NCBI GenBank assembly: GCA_001466705.2
Contig: LATX02000112.1
Location: forward strand, 744,001 to 808,000
Source of the DNA: Moniliophthora roreri
Taxonomy: Eukaryota > Basidiomycota > Agaricomycetes > Agaricales > Marasmiaceae
Direction of reading: 5' to 3'
DNA length: 64,000 bases
Under the pieces are notes generated by a model, which saw only the letters and a program-made list of their open reading frames with translations, was not told the DNA's origin and did not search any database. Below, one piece after another: positions 51,561 to 62,156 of the stretch (position 1 is the stretch's first letter; each line of letters begins with the position of its first letter). Both the position numbers and the translations under genes were made by a program.

Positions 51561-52214
51561 CTAGTTCCCAGTCTGGGAAGTAGCGTTATATAACAGCTCA
51601 TTGATGGCGAGATTCATTCGCAATCCAATCGTTCCCTGTGAAGAAATCAGCATCTCACCTCATGTAGCGGATTCCATGTAAGAGTACTCACAGTGCCAGT
51701 CGCATATTCCTCGATAACGGCTAGATAAACAGTTTGATTGGTAGCTGTAGCGCCTCCACCAAAGCCTCCAGGATTTTTCGAAAAGTCAGGCATGACCAGC
51801 TGGGCAGGTGGGAGGTTGGGAGGGGAAGGATTGCCTTATTGATTATCAAAGATGTCATCAGCGAGGTGAAGCATGAATGAAACGTGGACGGATGAAACAC
51901 ATACCAGGATAGTTGGGTAGACCGTATCGGCCAAAGTAATGGCCGGTGGCAAAGTCCTGATCCTGCATGCTGGGCGGAGATGTAAAGAGCCAGACGGTAA
52001 AGTTGTAACTTGAGACACCGTAGTCCGCCTTGGTATCGTAGACAAAGTCAAAAGCTTGGCCAGGAGCTACAACAGTGCCAGGCTTGGGCTGGACGATGGC
52101 ACCAGAGTTTGGGTTGTTACCTCCCGAAGGAGGCGAACGTCTAGAAGGCGCTGCAAATACGACGGTAGACAGCAAGGGAAGGATGCAAAGAATGACGGTA
52201 CGGAGGAGGTACAT
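51561..52214 (-). CDS. Small secreted protein, paralog B (unknown function)
   Basis: Three exons (51905-52214, 51692-51834, 51561-51635) give 175 residues. The ATG lies in a strong GCCACCATG context and starts the signal peptide MYLLRTVILCILPLLSTVVF. Mature motifs mirror paralog A: KPGTVVAPGQAFDFVYD, YGVSSYNFTVWLFTSPPS, YFGRYGLPNYPG, AQLVMPDFSKNPGGFGGG, VYLAVIEEYATG and LAINELLYNATSQ. Intron 1 interrupts the same Gly codon after NYPG in both genes. This copy has an extra Pro/Asn-rich insert after the signal. It is separated from paralog A by the DUF6533 gene, so the pair is a dispersed local duplication. Function unknown. Confidence 0.82.
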
Positions 52215-52289
52215 GGTGGCGGATTTTATGAAGGGGTGGCGACTGTTCGAGTGAAAGAACAAGATGAGTGTTGAGAACACCTGGCAGGC

Positions 52290-52297
52290 TTTTATCC
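52290..52297 (-). promoter_or_regulatory. TATA-like box of secreted paralog B
   Basis: A GATAAAAG-type element on the minus strand about 75 bp upstream of the ATG. Confidence 0.4.
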
Positions 52298-53036
52298 GTC
52301 TCTGAAATTTTTTGTATAGGCATGTGTACCTCGACCGTGTGATCGATCATCATCGTACAGAGAAGCAAAAGACGGAAGCAGCCGTGGGAAGCACAGGTTA
52401 TGCGACGTAAGCGCGTGATCCGTTTCTCAGACTGCTGCCCGCGATGCTCGATTATTGCTCGATATGTACTTACTTCCTGGAGGAAGTTCGAACATGCTCT
52501 TTGATGGCTCTCATCCCGGGCGTGGTCCACCGTGGTTCCTGTGGCGGGCTGTCCATGTCTAGACCCTTAGAACATTGATAATTAACACGAAATGATGACG
52601 AACAGAAGAACCAAACTGAAGGACTTATTGTCAGCGAGTGAAAGTTGAACAAAGTAGATCCTCAATTCAAACCTATCCATGAACAGCCTTCGTCGGTTCG
52701 AGCTTCTCTGGGAGCTGTCACTCCGATTGGTCAACACCCACACCACATGCCCATTAACGTCGATCAACTCGGTCGAGGTGACCAGCGTTCCGGTGATCAG
52801 TATCGTCCATGAAGGGATACTTGTCTGTTCAATTTGAAGAGTGCTCTACAGTAAATATTTCTAGACACTCCTCCGTGGAACGCACTACTGAGAATATAGG
52901 CGAAGGCAATGGAAGGCTTACCTTGATAAGAGTATGCCGATCAACTCGCCGAGAGCATGAGGTTGTGGGGCGAGGTATAATTCCGGCTTGAAGAAAGGAA
53001 ACGTCGTGTAGCATGGAAAAAAAAGGTACACCGAAG
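52298..53036. other. Intergenic, no gene supported
   Basis: Only short frames on both strands. It contains the distal promoter of secreted paralog B and the 3' flank of RPT5. Confidence 0.4.
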
Positions 53037-54634
53037 CTAAGCAAAGTACATAAGGTCGTTCTTCTTCTTGCTTTGCACTATAAAAAGCACATTCCTATGA
53101 GTTCCGTGTATTCAGTTAAACAGCCAGAGACCATGCTCACCTTCAGCAATTCCCGACAAGAAATGTTCGTGTCCAAGCTTGGTAGCACCCTCCCTTAAAG
53201 CAATCATTCCAGCCTCCACGCAGACTGCTTTGAGCTGTGCAGCATTGAATTCATCCGTGCTTCGAGCAAGTTCATCGAAGTTTACATCCTCGGACAACGT
53301 CATCTTCCGTGAATGAATTTCGATGATACGTGCACGGGCCTTCTCGTTCGGCAGAGGAAACTCGATCTTTCTGTCGAGACGGCCGGACCGAAGGAGCGCA
53401 GGGTCAAGAATATCGATACGATTGGTGGCTGCGATGACCTGCGAATTGTCAGCACCGGGTCGTCTTTCGGTGACAAAGAACGCCATACCTTGATTCGTTC
53501 GTCGCTGCTAAAACCATCTAGCTGGTTGAGCAACTCAAGCATAGTTCTCTGGACTTCACGATCACCACTCTTGTCCGAGTCAAACCGCTTGGTACCAATG
53601 GCATCCAGCTCATCAATGAAAATGATAGCAGGAGCCTTCTCCTTCGCCAGCGCGAATGCATCCCGTACAAGTTTAGCACCATCACCGATAAACATTTGAA
53701 CCAGCGATGGACCAGCGAGTTTGAGGTAACATGCGTTCGTTTGTGCAGCACAAGCACGCGCCAGAAGCGTCTTTCCCGTTCCCGGGGGCCCGTACATTAA
53801 GCATCCCTTGGGTGGCTTAATACCCAGCGTCTTAAACTTGTCCGCTTGCTCCATAGGAAGCACGATAGCTTCCACCAGCTCCTCAATTTGCTTCTCCAAG
53901 CCACCAATGTCGGTATACGTCTCTGTCGGCCTCTCGTCCACCTCCATTGCTTTCACGCGAGAGTCGAATTCCGCGGGTAATGTATCAAGAACTAGATAAG
54001 AGTCCTTATTGACGCCGACCAGGTCGCCAGGTTTGAGGTTTTCTGGTGGAACGAGACCAATCATGGGGAGGAAGACGGTCTGCCTTGTTGAGGTTTTGAT
54101 GACGGCGCATTTCCCTTTGCGCATGGAGTCGAGATCTTTTATAGCACCGTCTTCCTCGATCTCTGGGTCAACGTCAAGAATCTATGGGTCAGACAAGTGA
54201 GTGAAAGTCGTTCGTTTCGTGTTTAGCTCTACAAACCTCGACGACATTCCCGACCAGATATGGTAGCACCTTGTTCTGCTTGATCTTCTCGCCATTATCC
54301 CGTATCTTCTCCTTCATGACACTTTGTTCGTGCTGCAGCCGCAGTGTTTCTGAGCGCATAACCTAGTCACAATTCAATGAGTATTGAGGAATATTGCAGA
54401 AGCCTGGGTACTCACCTTAATATCATTATCAATCAGACGTATTCTAGTGAGGATATCGTCGGTGCTCAGAGCCATGATGTCCTCTGGGATATCATCCCAA
54501 GTCTCCTCCTTACGATCAGGTTCTGTGTCCATTGCATCTTGCTGGTTTTGCTCTCGATTCGAGGATTGCGGCGAGCTTTCTGGCTGTTTTTCTGGGTTCG
54601 TCGGTTGGTCTGGCGGGGGTGCTGAGGAAGACAT
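53037..54634 (-). CDS. RPT5: 26S proteasome regulatory AAA-ATPase subunit RPT5 (PSMC3)
   Basis: Multi-exon gene for one of the six AAA ATPases of the 19S base. The start [20 protein letters not shown] leads to the N-terminal coiled coil ([15 protein letters not shown], then [20 protein letters not shown]) and the OB domain ([20 protein letters not shown]). The AAA module has Walker A GPPGTGKT, Walker [13 protein letters not shown] and an arginine-finger region [29 protein letters not shown] ends the protein after a last intron. The C-terminal HbYX position has Phe instead of Tyr (YFA). The ATG at 54,634 was chosen. The open frame extends upstream toward EAF6 but lies in its promoter. Confidence 0.96.
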
Positions 54635-54743
54635 GTCAAGAGTATAGACGAGTTGAAAGTAGAGAATCAGAAGCGGACCGCACTGACGCGTCCATCCAGT
54701 TTCAAAGCTCTTACCAATCAAACGTAAACACCTACGCGTCGCC
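54635..54743. promoter_or_regulatory. 109-bp divergent promoter between RPT5 and EAF6
   Basis: Start codons of a proteasome gene and a histone-acetyltransferase subunit gene lie 109 bp apart on opposite strands. No TATA box and no obvious proteasome-associated control element (GGTGGCAAA) was seen. Confidence 0.6.
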
Positions 54744-55412
54744 ATGTCCGACGACGACAAAGCCCGGTATCAAGCTCTCAGGAAAGCCCTGCTGGAGGCT
54801 CTTCCCAAAAAGCGACAGTTGGATAAGAAATTGGTGCGTAGCGTGTCATCTTATTAGGGATGAGGAGTTGAAATGTGGCATTTCAGGCGCAGTTGGAAGT
54901 GCAGATATACAACCTTGAAGGGACTTATTTGACGGAGACTGCTGCACATAGCGGCGGGAACATCATTCAAGGCTTCGAGAACTATCTCAAGAACCAAGCT
55001 ACTGCGCGAAGAAGATACGACGCCGCTGAGCATGATCGACTGTTCTCATCGAGTAGTTTGACGATGCAGAAGGTGACTCTATCACTCCTATTTTCATATA
55101 TCGGTCTACTGACAGAAACATTAGTCCCTGAGCCTTATGGCAGAAGAGGAGGGTACAGCCAATGATGATTATTCCAAGCAATCTACACCAGGAGTTGCCA
55201 CCGTGATCGTGCCACCGGCGAAGGGACAGGAATTGACCACTGCTCAACAGAACAAGCTGGCTCGGGATAAGGAGTATCAGCGGAAGAGGCGGGCTAGTCA
55301 ACGCAGAAGTGTGGATACTGGTAGTGATGACGACGGTGCCGCTACATCCATCTCAGTTTCTTCCTCTTCGCGAAGGGCGACCAAGAGACAGAGGATGGCC
55401 GATGATGACTGA
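54744..55412 (+). CDS. EAF6: NuA4 histone acetyltransferase subunit EAF6
   Basis: Three exons (54744-54833, 54887-55072, 55125-55412) join in frame to 187 residues. The N-terminal coiled coil is the conserved Eaf6 part: [20 protein letters not shown], then [18 protein letters not shown] with [15 protein letters not shown]. After it comes [14 protein letters not shown] and a disordered basic tail ([26 protein letters not shown]). Eaf6 sits in NuA4 and related MYST complexes. The tail is longer than in budding yeast but usual for basidiomycetes. The stop at 55,412 is 33 bp from the convergent stop of RRP40. Confidence 0.93.
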
Positions 55413-55445
55413 ACGGCAAGGTGAATTGAGTCCTTGCACACCACT

Positions 55446-56319
55446 CTAGTGATCCATTCCTGCGAGAAGTGCCTTCACTTCATTTTCATCCAATAATCCA
55501 CCACCATCAGGGTCTGCCGCTTCAATTGCTCGTGCTACCGCGATGACTTGTTTTGCCTCTTTCGAGTTCACCCACACTCGTCCATTTAGACCTATCGCCA
55601 CTTCCAACGGGAACATTGCGCCGAGGAGTGGGAGGAGGAAATGGCTGGGATCGAGCAGTCTAAATGTCCATGTATCGATTAGCTGGAAGATACTCGGCAA
55701 AAATAGTAACGCACTGTCGACACATTCTCATACTGCATCTGACGAGAAAGCCACCTTTGAGTTCTCCGAATCCTTCAGCCTTATGAGTCTGAGCATCGAA
55801 ACACTCGAGCTCAGGTTCCATATCTTTGTGAGCAAGCGAAACCCTTGAATAAACCAGACATCCGACCTGAAAATGTGTTTGTAAACGAGTCAATTATATA
55901 AAATAAACAGAGTATCCTCTACCTTCAGATTCGGCTTATTTCTTTTTGAGGCTCCTTCAAAAGCAAGACCGTCCAAATTTGCAGAGTGAGCAGACCCGAC
56001 GTCGACACGGTATCCCTCCCCTTGTCGTTGTGATATAACGCCGATTACTGGTTCTTGAGCCGCCGGAACGTACTGAACAAGTAAAAGAAGGTTGACTCGA
56101 GGAATATATGCAGATATGAACGATACGAACGCGTCTTGAGTTACTTTCGACCCACCATCTGCTACGATTTGCCGAGTGATTTAAAGTTCCAGCCCGAGTT
56201 GAGATTATGGACGTATTCGCTTTCGAATTCGATGCATGGCTCGTTTGTAGTAGACCTGGACCAAGTTTCAGGTTGACGTGTTGAGCAGGGACTTGTTCCC
56301 CAGGCAGAACGACGGACAT
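55446..56319 (-). CDS. RRP40: RNA exosome cap subunit RRP40
   Basis: Four exons (56131-56319, 55923-56072, 55744-55866, 55446-55682) are all phase 0 and give 232 residues. The N-terminal part reads MSVVLPGEQVPAQHVNLKLG with WWVESNSRR, followed by the S1 domain (YVPAAQEPVIGVISQRQGEG, then VDVGSAHSANLDGLAFEGAS). The KH part has FPLEVAIGLNGRVWVNSKEA, including the GxNG motif of Rrp40. The C-terminal helix is VIAVARAIEAADPDGGG. It is one of three cap proteins that guide RNA into the exosome. Intron 3 was placed with donor GTCAGA because other choices shift the frame. The start is 51 bp from that of VPS37. Confidence 0.92.
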
Positions 56320-56370
56320 GGTGTGTCGGATGCAGGCAAGATGACGGAAGCGGCTTGCTCTTTGACTACC
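56320..56370. promoter_or_regulatory. 51-bp divergent promoter between RRP40 and VPS37
   Basis: Only 51 bp separate the two ATGs. The core promoters must overlap, or one transcript must begin inside the other gene. No TATA box is visible. Confidence 0.6.
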
Positions 56371-57090
56371 ATGTCGTCGGACATTTCAACTCCTTTCACA
56401 AACGATTTTCCAGAATTGGCACACTTATCGTAGGTATTTCAGTAGACAATGAAAGTGGTGCTCATCCGATTATTCAGACGACAAGATTTGGAGGACTTGC
56501 TCAATGATCACACATATTTTCAAGCTATATTCCACTCTTTGCCCCGTGTCAAGGCGATGTATGAGGCTCAAGCAGATTTGGGAATGGCAAATGAAACAAT
56601 AGCCAGTGAGTATCTTCTCGGACCAAGCAATGACTATGTATTGAGTTGTGGTTGCAGAGAACAACTTGTCAACGCAGGATAGTTTATACGCTCTGAGGGC
56701 AGAAACACAAGCAGCATTCGATGAAGCTAAAGCTCTTGAGGCGAGGTGGAAGGATTTAGAGAAGGAACAGCGAGACATCTACCAGGTACGATGGTCATCC
56801 TCATCTCTTTCCCTGACCCATATCTGATCCTGCGCTAGCGATTTACCCCGCAGTTTCTGCTCATGCGACTCCGACATAGTACCACCGCACAAGACGACGC
56901 ATCGGAAGCTTTGGCGTCAGCTTTCATTCACCAACAACCCTCTGAACCAGGGTCAGGAACGTCTACACCCGCGGGCAAGGATATCGACGAGTTCATCAAG
57001 GAATTCAAGGAGCTGAGGAAGGTGTATCATAAACGTGTCATGTGGGGAGATCAATCATCTCAAGGACGAGTGGAGTGGAGAGACGATTGA
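56371..57090 (+). CDS. VPS37: ESCRT-I subunit VPS37 (Mod_r domain)
   Basis: Four exons, starting MSSDISTPFTNDFPELAHLS. The Mod_r domain follows: RQDLEDLLNDHTYFQAIFHS, then LPRVKAMYEAQADLGMAN and ETIAKNNLSTQDSLYALRAE, a coiled coil KALEARWKDLEKEQRDIY, and FTPQFLLMRLRHSTTAQDDA. The C-terminal part has FIKEFKELRKVYHKRVMWGD. These are hallmarks of Vps37, which with Vps23, Vps28 and Mvb12 forms ESCRT-I for sorting ubiquitinated cargo into multivesicular bodies. The first two introns are GT-AG and 48 bp or more. The protein is of usual fungal length (about 190 residues). Confidence 0.92.
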
Positions 57091-57602
57091 ACGAGGTGTG
57101 TATTTCATTCAATTACGATAGGCATGCACCGCTTTCCTTACTCGATCTTCTCAGACTAACCCTGTCCCGCATTCCTTGGAGCTCTAAGGCCGCCACATTT
57201 CTGAGGCAATTTTCCATTCCGTCACGTTCTACGCTTATCGATGTCCTGAGATATTCCGAAGAGTTTGACAGTACCTCGAGAGCATGATCCGGGACAGTGG
57301 CCGGCTACTCATCCCTGCAGGAAACGAGCAGCGTCACTCCCAGAACCTGCCATTGCATGTCTGTAATCACACCGCAACCATACACACGCACGAGAAACCT
57401 CGGATCCTTCGCGGAAAAAGGACTCCACGTGAACCTAACCTCACCGATAATATTGCTGATTGACTACGATACATTTCCGTCCATTCAATTCTTGCCATTC
57501 CCTACCCCTGATGACCGACATTCACTTCATCTGGGCATCGCACTGCGTCACTTGGACATTGTTGTACCTATGACCCATCTGCATTACATCCTCCTTCTGC
57601 AT
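57091..57602. other. Intergenic, upstream of the AA9 gene
   Basis: No coding region seen. A plus-strand frame at 57,297-57,671 overlaps the LPMO start in another frame and is treated as chance. Confidence 0.45.
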
Positions 57603-57608
57603 TATAAA
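57603..57608 (+). promoter_or_regulatory. TATA box of the AA9-CBM1 gene
   Basis: TATAAA 56 bp upstream of the start codon, a usual spacing for strongly induced basidiomycete secreted-enzyme genes. Confidence 0.6.
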
Positions 57609-57663
57609 TTGACGAGGTTCCTGTGTGACCATCCAAATTCAAAGTACCTCTTTATTCAGCGTA

Positions 57664-59046
57664 ATGCTTAAACTCGGAGCATTTCTGTTTCTTGCAGGCT
57701 ACGCCTCGGCTCATGCCATTTTCCAGGTATCACCTAAACGTTTAGCGCTTCTTGCTGCAGTAATCAATGCCGACGTCTTCTCTTCTTTAGGAGCTCTACG
57801 TAAACGGAGCCAGCCAGGGCCACTTAGTGGGCATTCGCGTACCGGACTATGATGGAGTGAGTCTTTTCCCGCCTTCAGGAATGTTTCGCTGACGATCACA
57901 CTTGTTTCTAGCCTATCATGGACGTCAATTCTAACGATATCATCTGCAACGGCGGAATAAACCCCTACCACCAACCTGTTTCTCAAACCGTCATCAAAGT
58001 TCCTGCGGGCGCTCAGCTCACGGCTGAATGGCACCACACCCTCAACGGGGCGACCCCCGGTGATGCGGCCGATCCAATTGATGCTTCTCACAAAGGACCT
58101 CTCATAGTCTACCTGTAAGTTATAGAACACCGGTCGTTATGCTCTATTGCTCATTATTATGCTTCATACAGTGCACAAGTCGGTTCAGCGACGCAGACAT
58201 CAGTTACTGGACTCAAGTGGTTCAAGATTTACGAAGATGGTCTTTCTGGTGGCACATGGGGTGTCGACAGGCTCGTTGCCAACAAGGGCAAAATGTCGTT
58301 CACGATTCCTAGCTGCATACCTGCTGGGCAATACCTGCTCCGAGTCGAGATCATTGGTATGCAGATTCGCTGTTCCTGCGGCGCGCACCGCGCTGACCTT
58401 ATATCAACCAGCTCTGCACGGTGCCTCAAGTTACCCCGGTGCTCAGTTCTATGTATGTTCTCATCCTTATTTACGCCTTCATGACGGTTTTCACAGATCT
58501 ATAACAGATGGAATGTGCTCAACTAGAAATTACTGGCGGCGGAAACACTTCCCCTGCAAACATCGTCAGCTTCCCTGGCGCCTACAAGGGAAGCGACCCC
58601 GGTATTACTATCAACATCTACCAGAACCTCCAGAGCTACAAGATTCCTGGTAAGTATGACAAATTCCTATCGGCCGACGTGCACTAAACGGCTTCTCTAA
58701 CAGGCCCATCTGTTTTCAGCTGCAGCGGCAACAATACCCCCGTGACCACTGGTGGTGGAAGCAGCCCCAACCCCACCACTTCTGCACCTTCCACACCAAC
58801 AACAAGTGCTCCTTCGTCTGGAACCGTCGCCCAATGGGGACAATGCGGTGGTATTGGGTGAGTCTCGAAACCCGCACTCCGTTGTAAATTTGAATGTCTG
58901 ACTGTATCAACAGCTACAATGGACCTACTACCTGTGTGTCGCCATACAAGTGTGTAAAGAGCAATGACTATGTGAGTTCACATCATAATCTTCTTCCGGG
59001 TCTTGATAACTGATGTCCCCGTATATAGTACAGTCAATGTCAATGA
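57664..59046 (+). CDS. AA9 lytic polysaccharide monooxygenase with C-terminal CBM1
   Basis: A secreted copper enzyme that cleaves cellulose oxidatively. Exons include 57664-57726, 57791-57856, 57912-58114 and 58172-58356. Signal peptide [16 protein letters not shown] is followed directly by His17, which becomes the N-terminal copper-brace histidine. The second copper histidine lies in [11 protein letters not shown] (about His103) and the axial tyrosine in [18 protein letters not shown]. Family blocks such as [53 protein letters not shown] and PGPSVFSC are present. A Ser/Thr/Pro linker ([20 protein letters not shown]) leads to CBM1: [29 protein letters not shown] and SQCQ, split by introns. 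All key residues are intact, so it should be active. Confidence 0.96.
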
Positions 59047-59689
59047 GACTAGTATTGTGGGATAATTCCATGATCTTGCGATGTTTTGACTCTGTCAATA
59101 ATCTTACGATACATTCGGATAACCTGGAAATTGTGAAAATTCTGTTACACATTGAAGAAAGCCAATATCATTATCAGCTAGAAAGCATGTCGGCTGCTTC
59201 TGTGGGCTGAAAACCATCGGTTGATGTTGCAGAGCGCCACAATGACCCTGAGGTGAGAACTCCATTATGAGGGCCGTAATGAAACTGAATGTAACGACAT
59301 CAGAAGTGTATCGTTCCCCATCACCAACAAGCTAGCTGTAAATTGAAGAATAAATAGGGCGAACTAACTGTTAAAGCTAATACCTCGGAGTAACAGGAGC
59401 GTGGTGTAGAGGTTGAATCTTCGGTAATCAAGAGATCTGCGAACTCGAGGTGCCTGGCTCTCAGTCTCAAGGGACTCGTCCACGGATGGTGTATCTTCGG
59501 ATGTAGTCATTACAAAGCTTCCGTCAGTCAGGAAATGGGCAGCAGTCCTCGATGGTGTAAAAGTTTCCTTTTCAGTATATCCTCCTCGCCTGCACAACGG
59601 CTCAACCTGTCTCTGCGGTGAGTATTATGGTGTTATCTCGTAGTGTTACACTAACAGAGTTCCGGGCCAGCAATAGCCCAAAGTTCACT
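59047..59689. other. 3' flank of the AA9 gene, first half of a duplicated segment
   Basis: No coding region. The stretch 59,060-59,275 is similar to 60,000-60,160 (shared CATGA...TTTTGACT...TGTTAAT-like text, and an ATCG[G/A]TTGATGTT/ATT...CAGAG...CTGAGGTG block), which marks a tandem duplication of the LPMO 3' end. Confidence 0.5.
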
Positions 59690-59935
59690 CATAAGTACTT
59701 GACGCGAAAGACCTCTAGCTCCACTGCTAGTCCTGTCCCTGCCAGACCGGCGACAAGTCCTCCACCCAGACAGGTTATTAAGTATTACTGATGTAATGGT
59801 ATTGGGTAAGTGCGCTAATTATCTCTTTCGTGGATTTGAGAGCCTCTGATCTTGTTCACAGGTACACTGGTCCTACGATCTGTATGGGGCCAAATGTGTA
59901 TTACAAATTCGGCGACTTGGTGAATCACATTTTAC
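59690..59935 (+). pseudogene. Broken CBM1 and linker remnant of an AA9-CBM1 copy
   Basis: A Ser/Thr/Pro linker (SSTASPVPARPATSPPPRQ) is followed by a CBM1 start in which the tryptophan-glutamine-cysteine segment is disrupted by a TGA stop, then CNGIG. A GT-AG intron (about 59,808-59,861) lies at the same position as the CBM1 intron in the intact gene, followed by YTGPTICMGPNVYYKFGD. The second half of CBM1 has lost its terminal cysteine residues. The AA9 domain itself was not found upstream. This is a relic of a duplicated gene end, not a working gene. Confidence 0.72.
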
Positions 59936-61285
59936 TTCTCCCCGCCGCCCGAGTTTCGAATGAATACTTCCCCACAGTTTAGTCGATGTTTACCAGAGGA
60001 GTTTTGCCATGACTATCTTTTGACTTTGTTAATGATGTTACATTTCTGCTTGAATGACTACTCGAAGCAGACGCAGATGGCTCAACTATCGATTGATATT
60101 ACAGAGGCCGCAATATTGATTCTGAGGTGGGGAATCCGCCATGAAGTTGAGATGGCTGAAGCTAAAGGACTTCTTTCTTATTTGAGAGTTAGTACGGTCA
60201 CCGGACACCGCAAAGTTTTGAATATACAAGGCTACGGACTATCCACTGGCAAGGTTGAAGCGGCGCCGCGGAGTAAATGGATCATGTTTCACAACAGTTT
60301 CAATCCTTTACTCAAGGTGTTTGTTGGATTCGACTCTGAAGTGGGTCCGTCCGCGGATAGAGGATATTCCGACGCAACAACTATCCCGCTATGAGGGTAT
60401 CGGAGGCTGTCAAGCAGTGCGCGATTATGTTCACTTTTTCCTCTCCAATTTTTTCCGCCTCGCCTCTACAATGGCTGCACCCATATCTTCAGTGAGAAAT
60501 ATATGATCAGGCTACTCGCATAGAAATGACAGCACTGACTTAGTTACTTGCGTTCGTCCGTCGTGCACGACTCCTTGACGCTAATTGCAACAGTGCCAGG
60601 CCGGCTACGCTTCCACTGAAGCCCGGATGCGCACTCATCCATACGAGCTGCGGCGGCATAGGTCGCTCTACTTCATATAAAATCGATTTAACTTCTTCAA
60701 TCAGGTGAAATGGGCCGGCTACTTGCCTAGAGCGTTACACTTGCGTTAAGCACCATGAATAAGTATGTCTGCATGGGACCATTTTTCTTCGTCTCGTTCT
60801 GAACAAATTACATCTTTGCGGTATAGCAAGTGTGTATGTTCATCGGCGTAGCGTAAAGCGAACCCTTCAATTTTCCGCGTCTTAATGTACCGCTGTACCA
60901 GTTTTGAGCTTGAATGGTAACCTGCCTGAAGACAGACTGTTGGATTTCTAAATTCTTCACGGCCGCGGCCGCGGTATGAAATTCCTGCTTTGGGACTTGC
61001 TTGGGGCTGTGTAGTGAGGATTTAGTAGTGAGGAAGGTCGATCGGATTGTTCGTGTAGGCCGCGCCGGACTAGACAATGAATCTGAACAGACACGGAGTG
61101 ATCATTCAGCGCTCAACAATGTTCATTTTCCTCTTCAGTTTTGTCCTCGCCTTCACGACGATTACACCCATCTCTCCGCTGATGAACATATGGCGTTTCA
61201 TTCACGTAAAGTGACGCTGATTATAGATTTCCTAGTAGGATTCCACACATCAACAGCAGCTCAGACTCCACGCAGTTGCGACATC
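59936..61285. other. Decayed duplicate sequence, no working gene
   Basis: 60,000-60,160 repeats the 3' flank of the intact AA9 gene. A further short similarity links about 60,416-60,500 with 61,110-61,190 (both contain ATGTTCA[C/T]TTTTCCTCT and ACACCCAT). A NotI-like GCGGCCGCGG run lies near 60,962. The 144-codon frame at 59,960-60,394 crosses duplicated noncoding sequence and is not a gene. Confidence 0.45.
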
Positions 61286-61440
61286 GTCTCCTAACTGCGT
61301 GCCTGCTTGGAACCAATACCGTGGCATAAGGTAAGTCCGCACTTGACCATCTTGAGACCAAGCTCATGACTGTACTTCCTTTGTGATCCATCTTTTACGT
61401 GCATCAAGTATAACGATTGGGTAATTCTGCAGTGGGGTCT
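61286..61440 (+). pseudogene. Possible second CBM1 remnant
   Basis: GTGCCTGCTTGGAACCAATA with the following bases reads VPAWNQYRGI, matching [10 protein letters not shown] of the intact CBM1, with the glycine codon again followed by an intron donor GTAAGT. About 80 bp later CAAG precedes TATAACGATTGG (YNDW), in place of YNGPTTC. The cysteines are lost. Similarity is short, so this is less certain than the remnant at 59.7 kb. Confidence 0.45.
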
Positions 61441-62149
61441 CCTTGCCGGTTCGCTGAAGAAGCTGCATTTTCAGTATGGCGCACGTATGTGTCCATGAGC
61501 CGATTGTCGCGGAAATGTGTGGCTTTGAATACTCTATCGATTCTACAATGTGCTCTCGATGACAGCCTGCTTGAAAACATGAGAACCAGCGAGCGTTGCA
61601 TGTTGTGTAAAATGCGAACCGGGAAGCATTAATTTAGACGATTGCGGTGTTGTTGGTCACCTTAAGCCTTGAGGCCTCGAGGACTCAGGTGGGAGGCTAC
61701 TACAATCCCGAAGTACGACAAACCATCAGAAGATAAGAAGGTAGGTGCGCCTTTTGGAACATATTTCCCAGAGAAACTGGCTTCTCGGATTAACAGGATG
61801 ACTTTGCTGGACGGTGATTTGCTGCCCGACAGGTCAAGTGAGTAGTCATGACGCGGTCTTGATATCCTTCGTTCTAAGTTTATTCCTCCATGCAAAAGAT
61901 GATATGTTGCTTTGATTCGAAATCGCCGAAAAAAGACGTGTCTCGCCCCAACGGGCCAATTGGCCATGTGGGAAGCAGATAGAACAAAACTGCCGCTCGA
62001 CAGACCGCAAGGTGTTTGACCATCTGAAGGTCACTCATCCTATTATAAGGAGGCATGTATACGGACGCATTCGGATATAGGGAGTTTTGAAGTGTTCTAG
62101 AAGTGCCTGGCCTTGAATCTACTTCAAGGAGTAAGAGGATTCCAGCTCG
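61441..62149. other. Intergenic, upstream of the Arg-AA9 gene
   Basis: No gene recognised on either strand. Frames are short and lack motifs. Confidence 0.45.
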
Positions 62150-62156
62150 TATAAAA
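62150..62156 (+). promoter_or_regulatory. TATA box of the Arg-AA9 gene
   Basis: TATAAAA 33 bp before the start codon. This implies a very short 5' UTR. Confidence 0.5.

Noticed and set aside
54635..54760. Upstream extension of RPT5 (frame open to 54,760)
   Set aside because: It would overlap the EAF6 start codon, and family members begin close to MSSS.
59960..60394. 144-codon frame downstream of the CBM1 relic
   Set aside because: It lies in sequence that duplicates the noncoding 3' flank of the intact AA9 gene.
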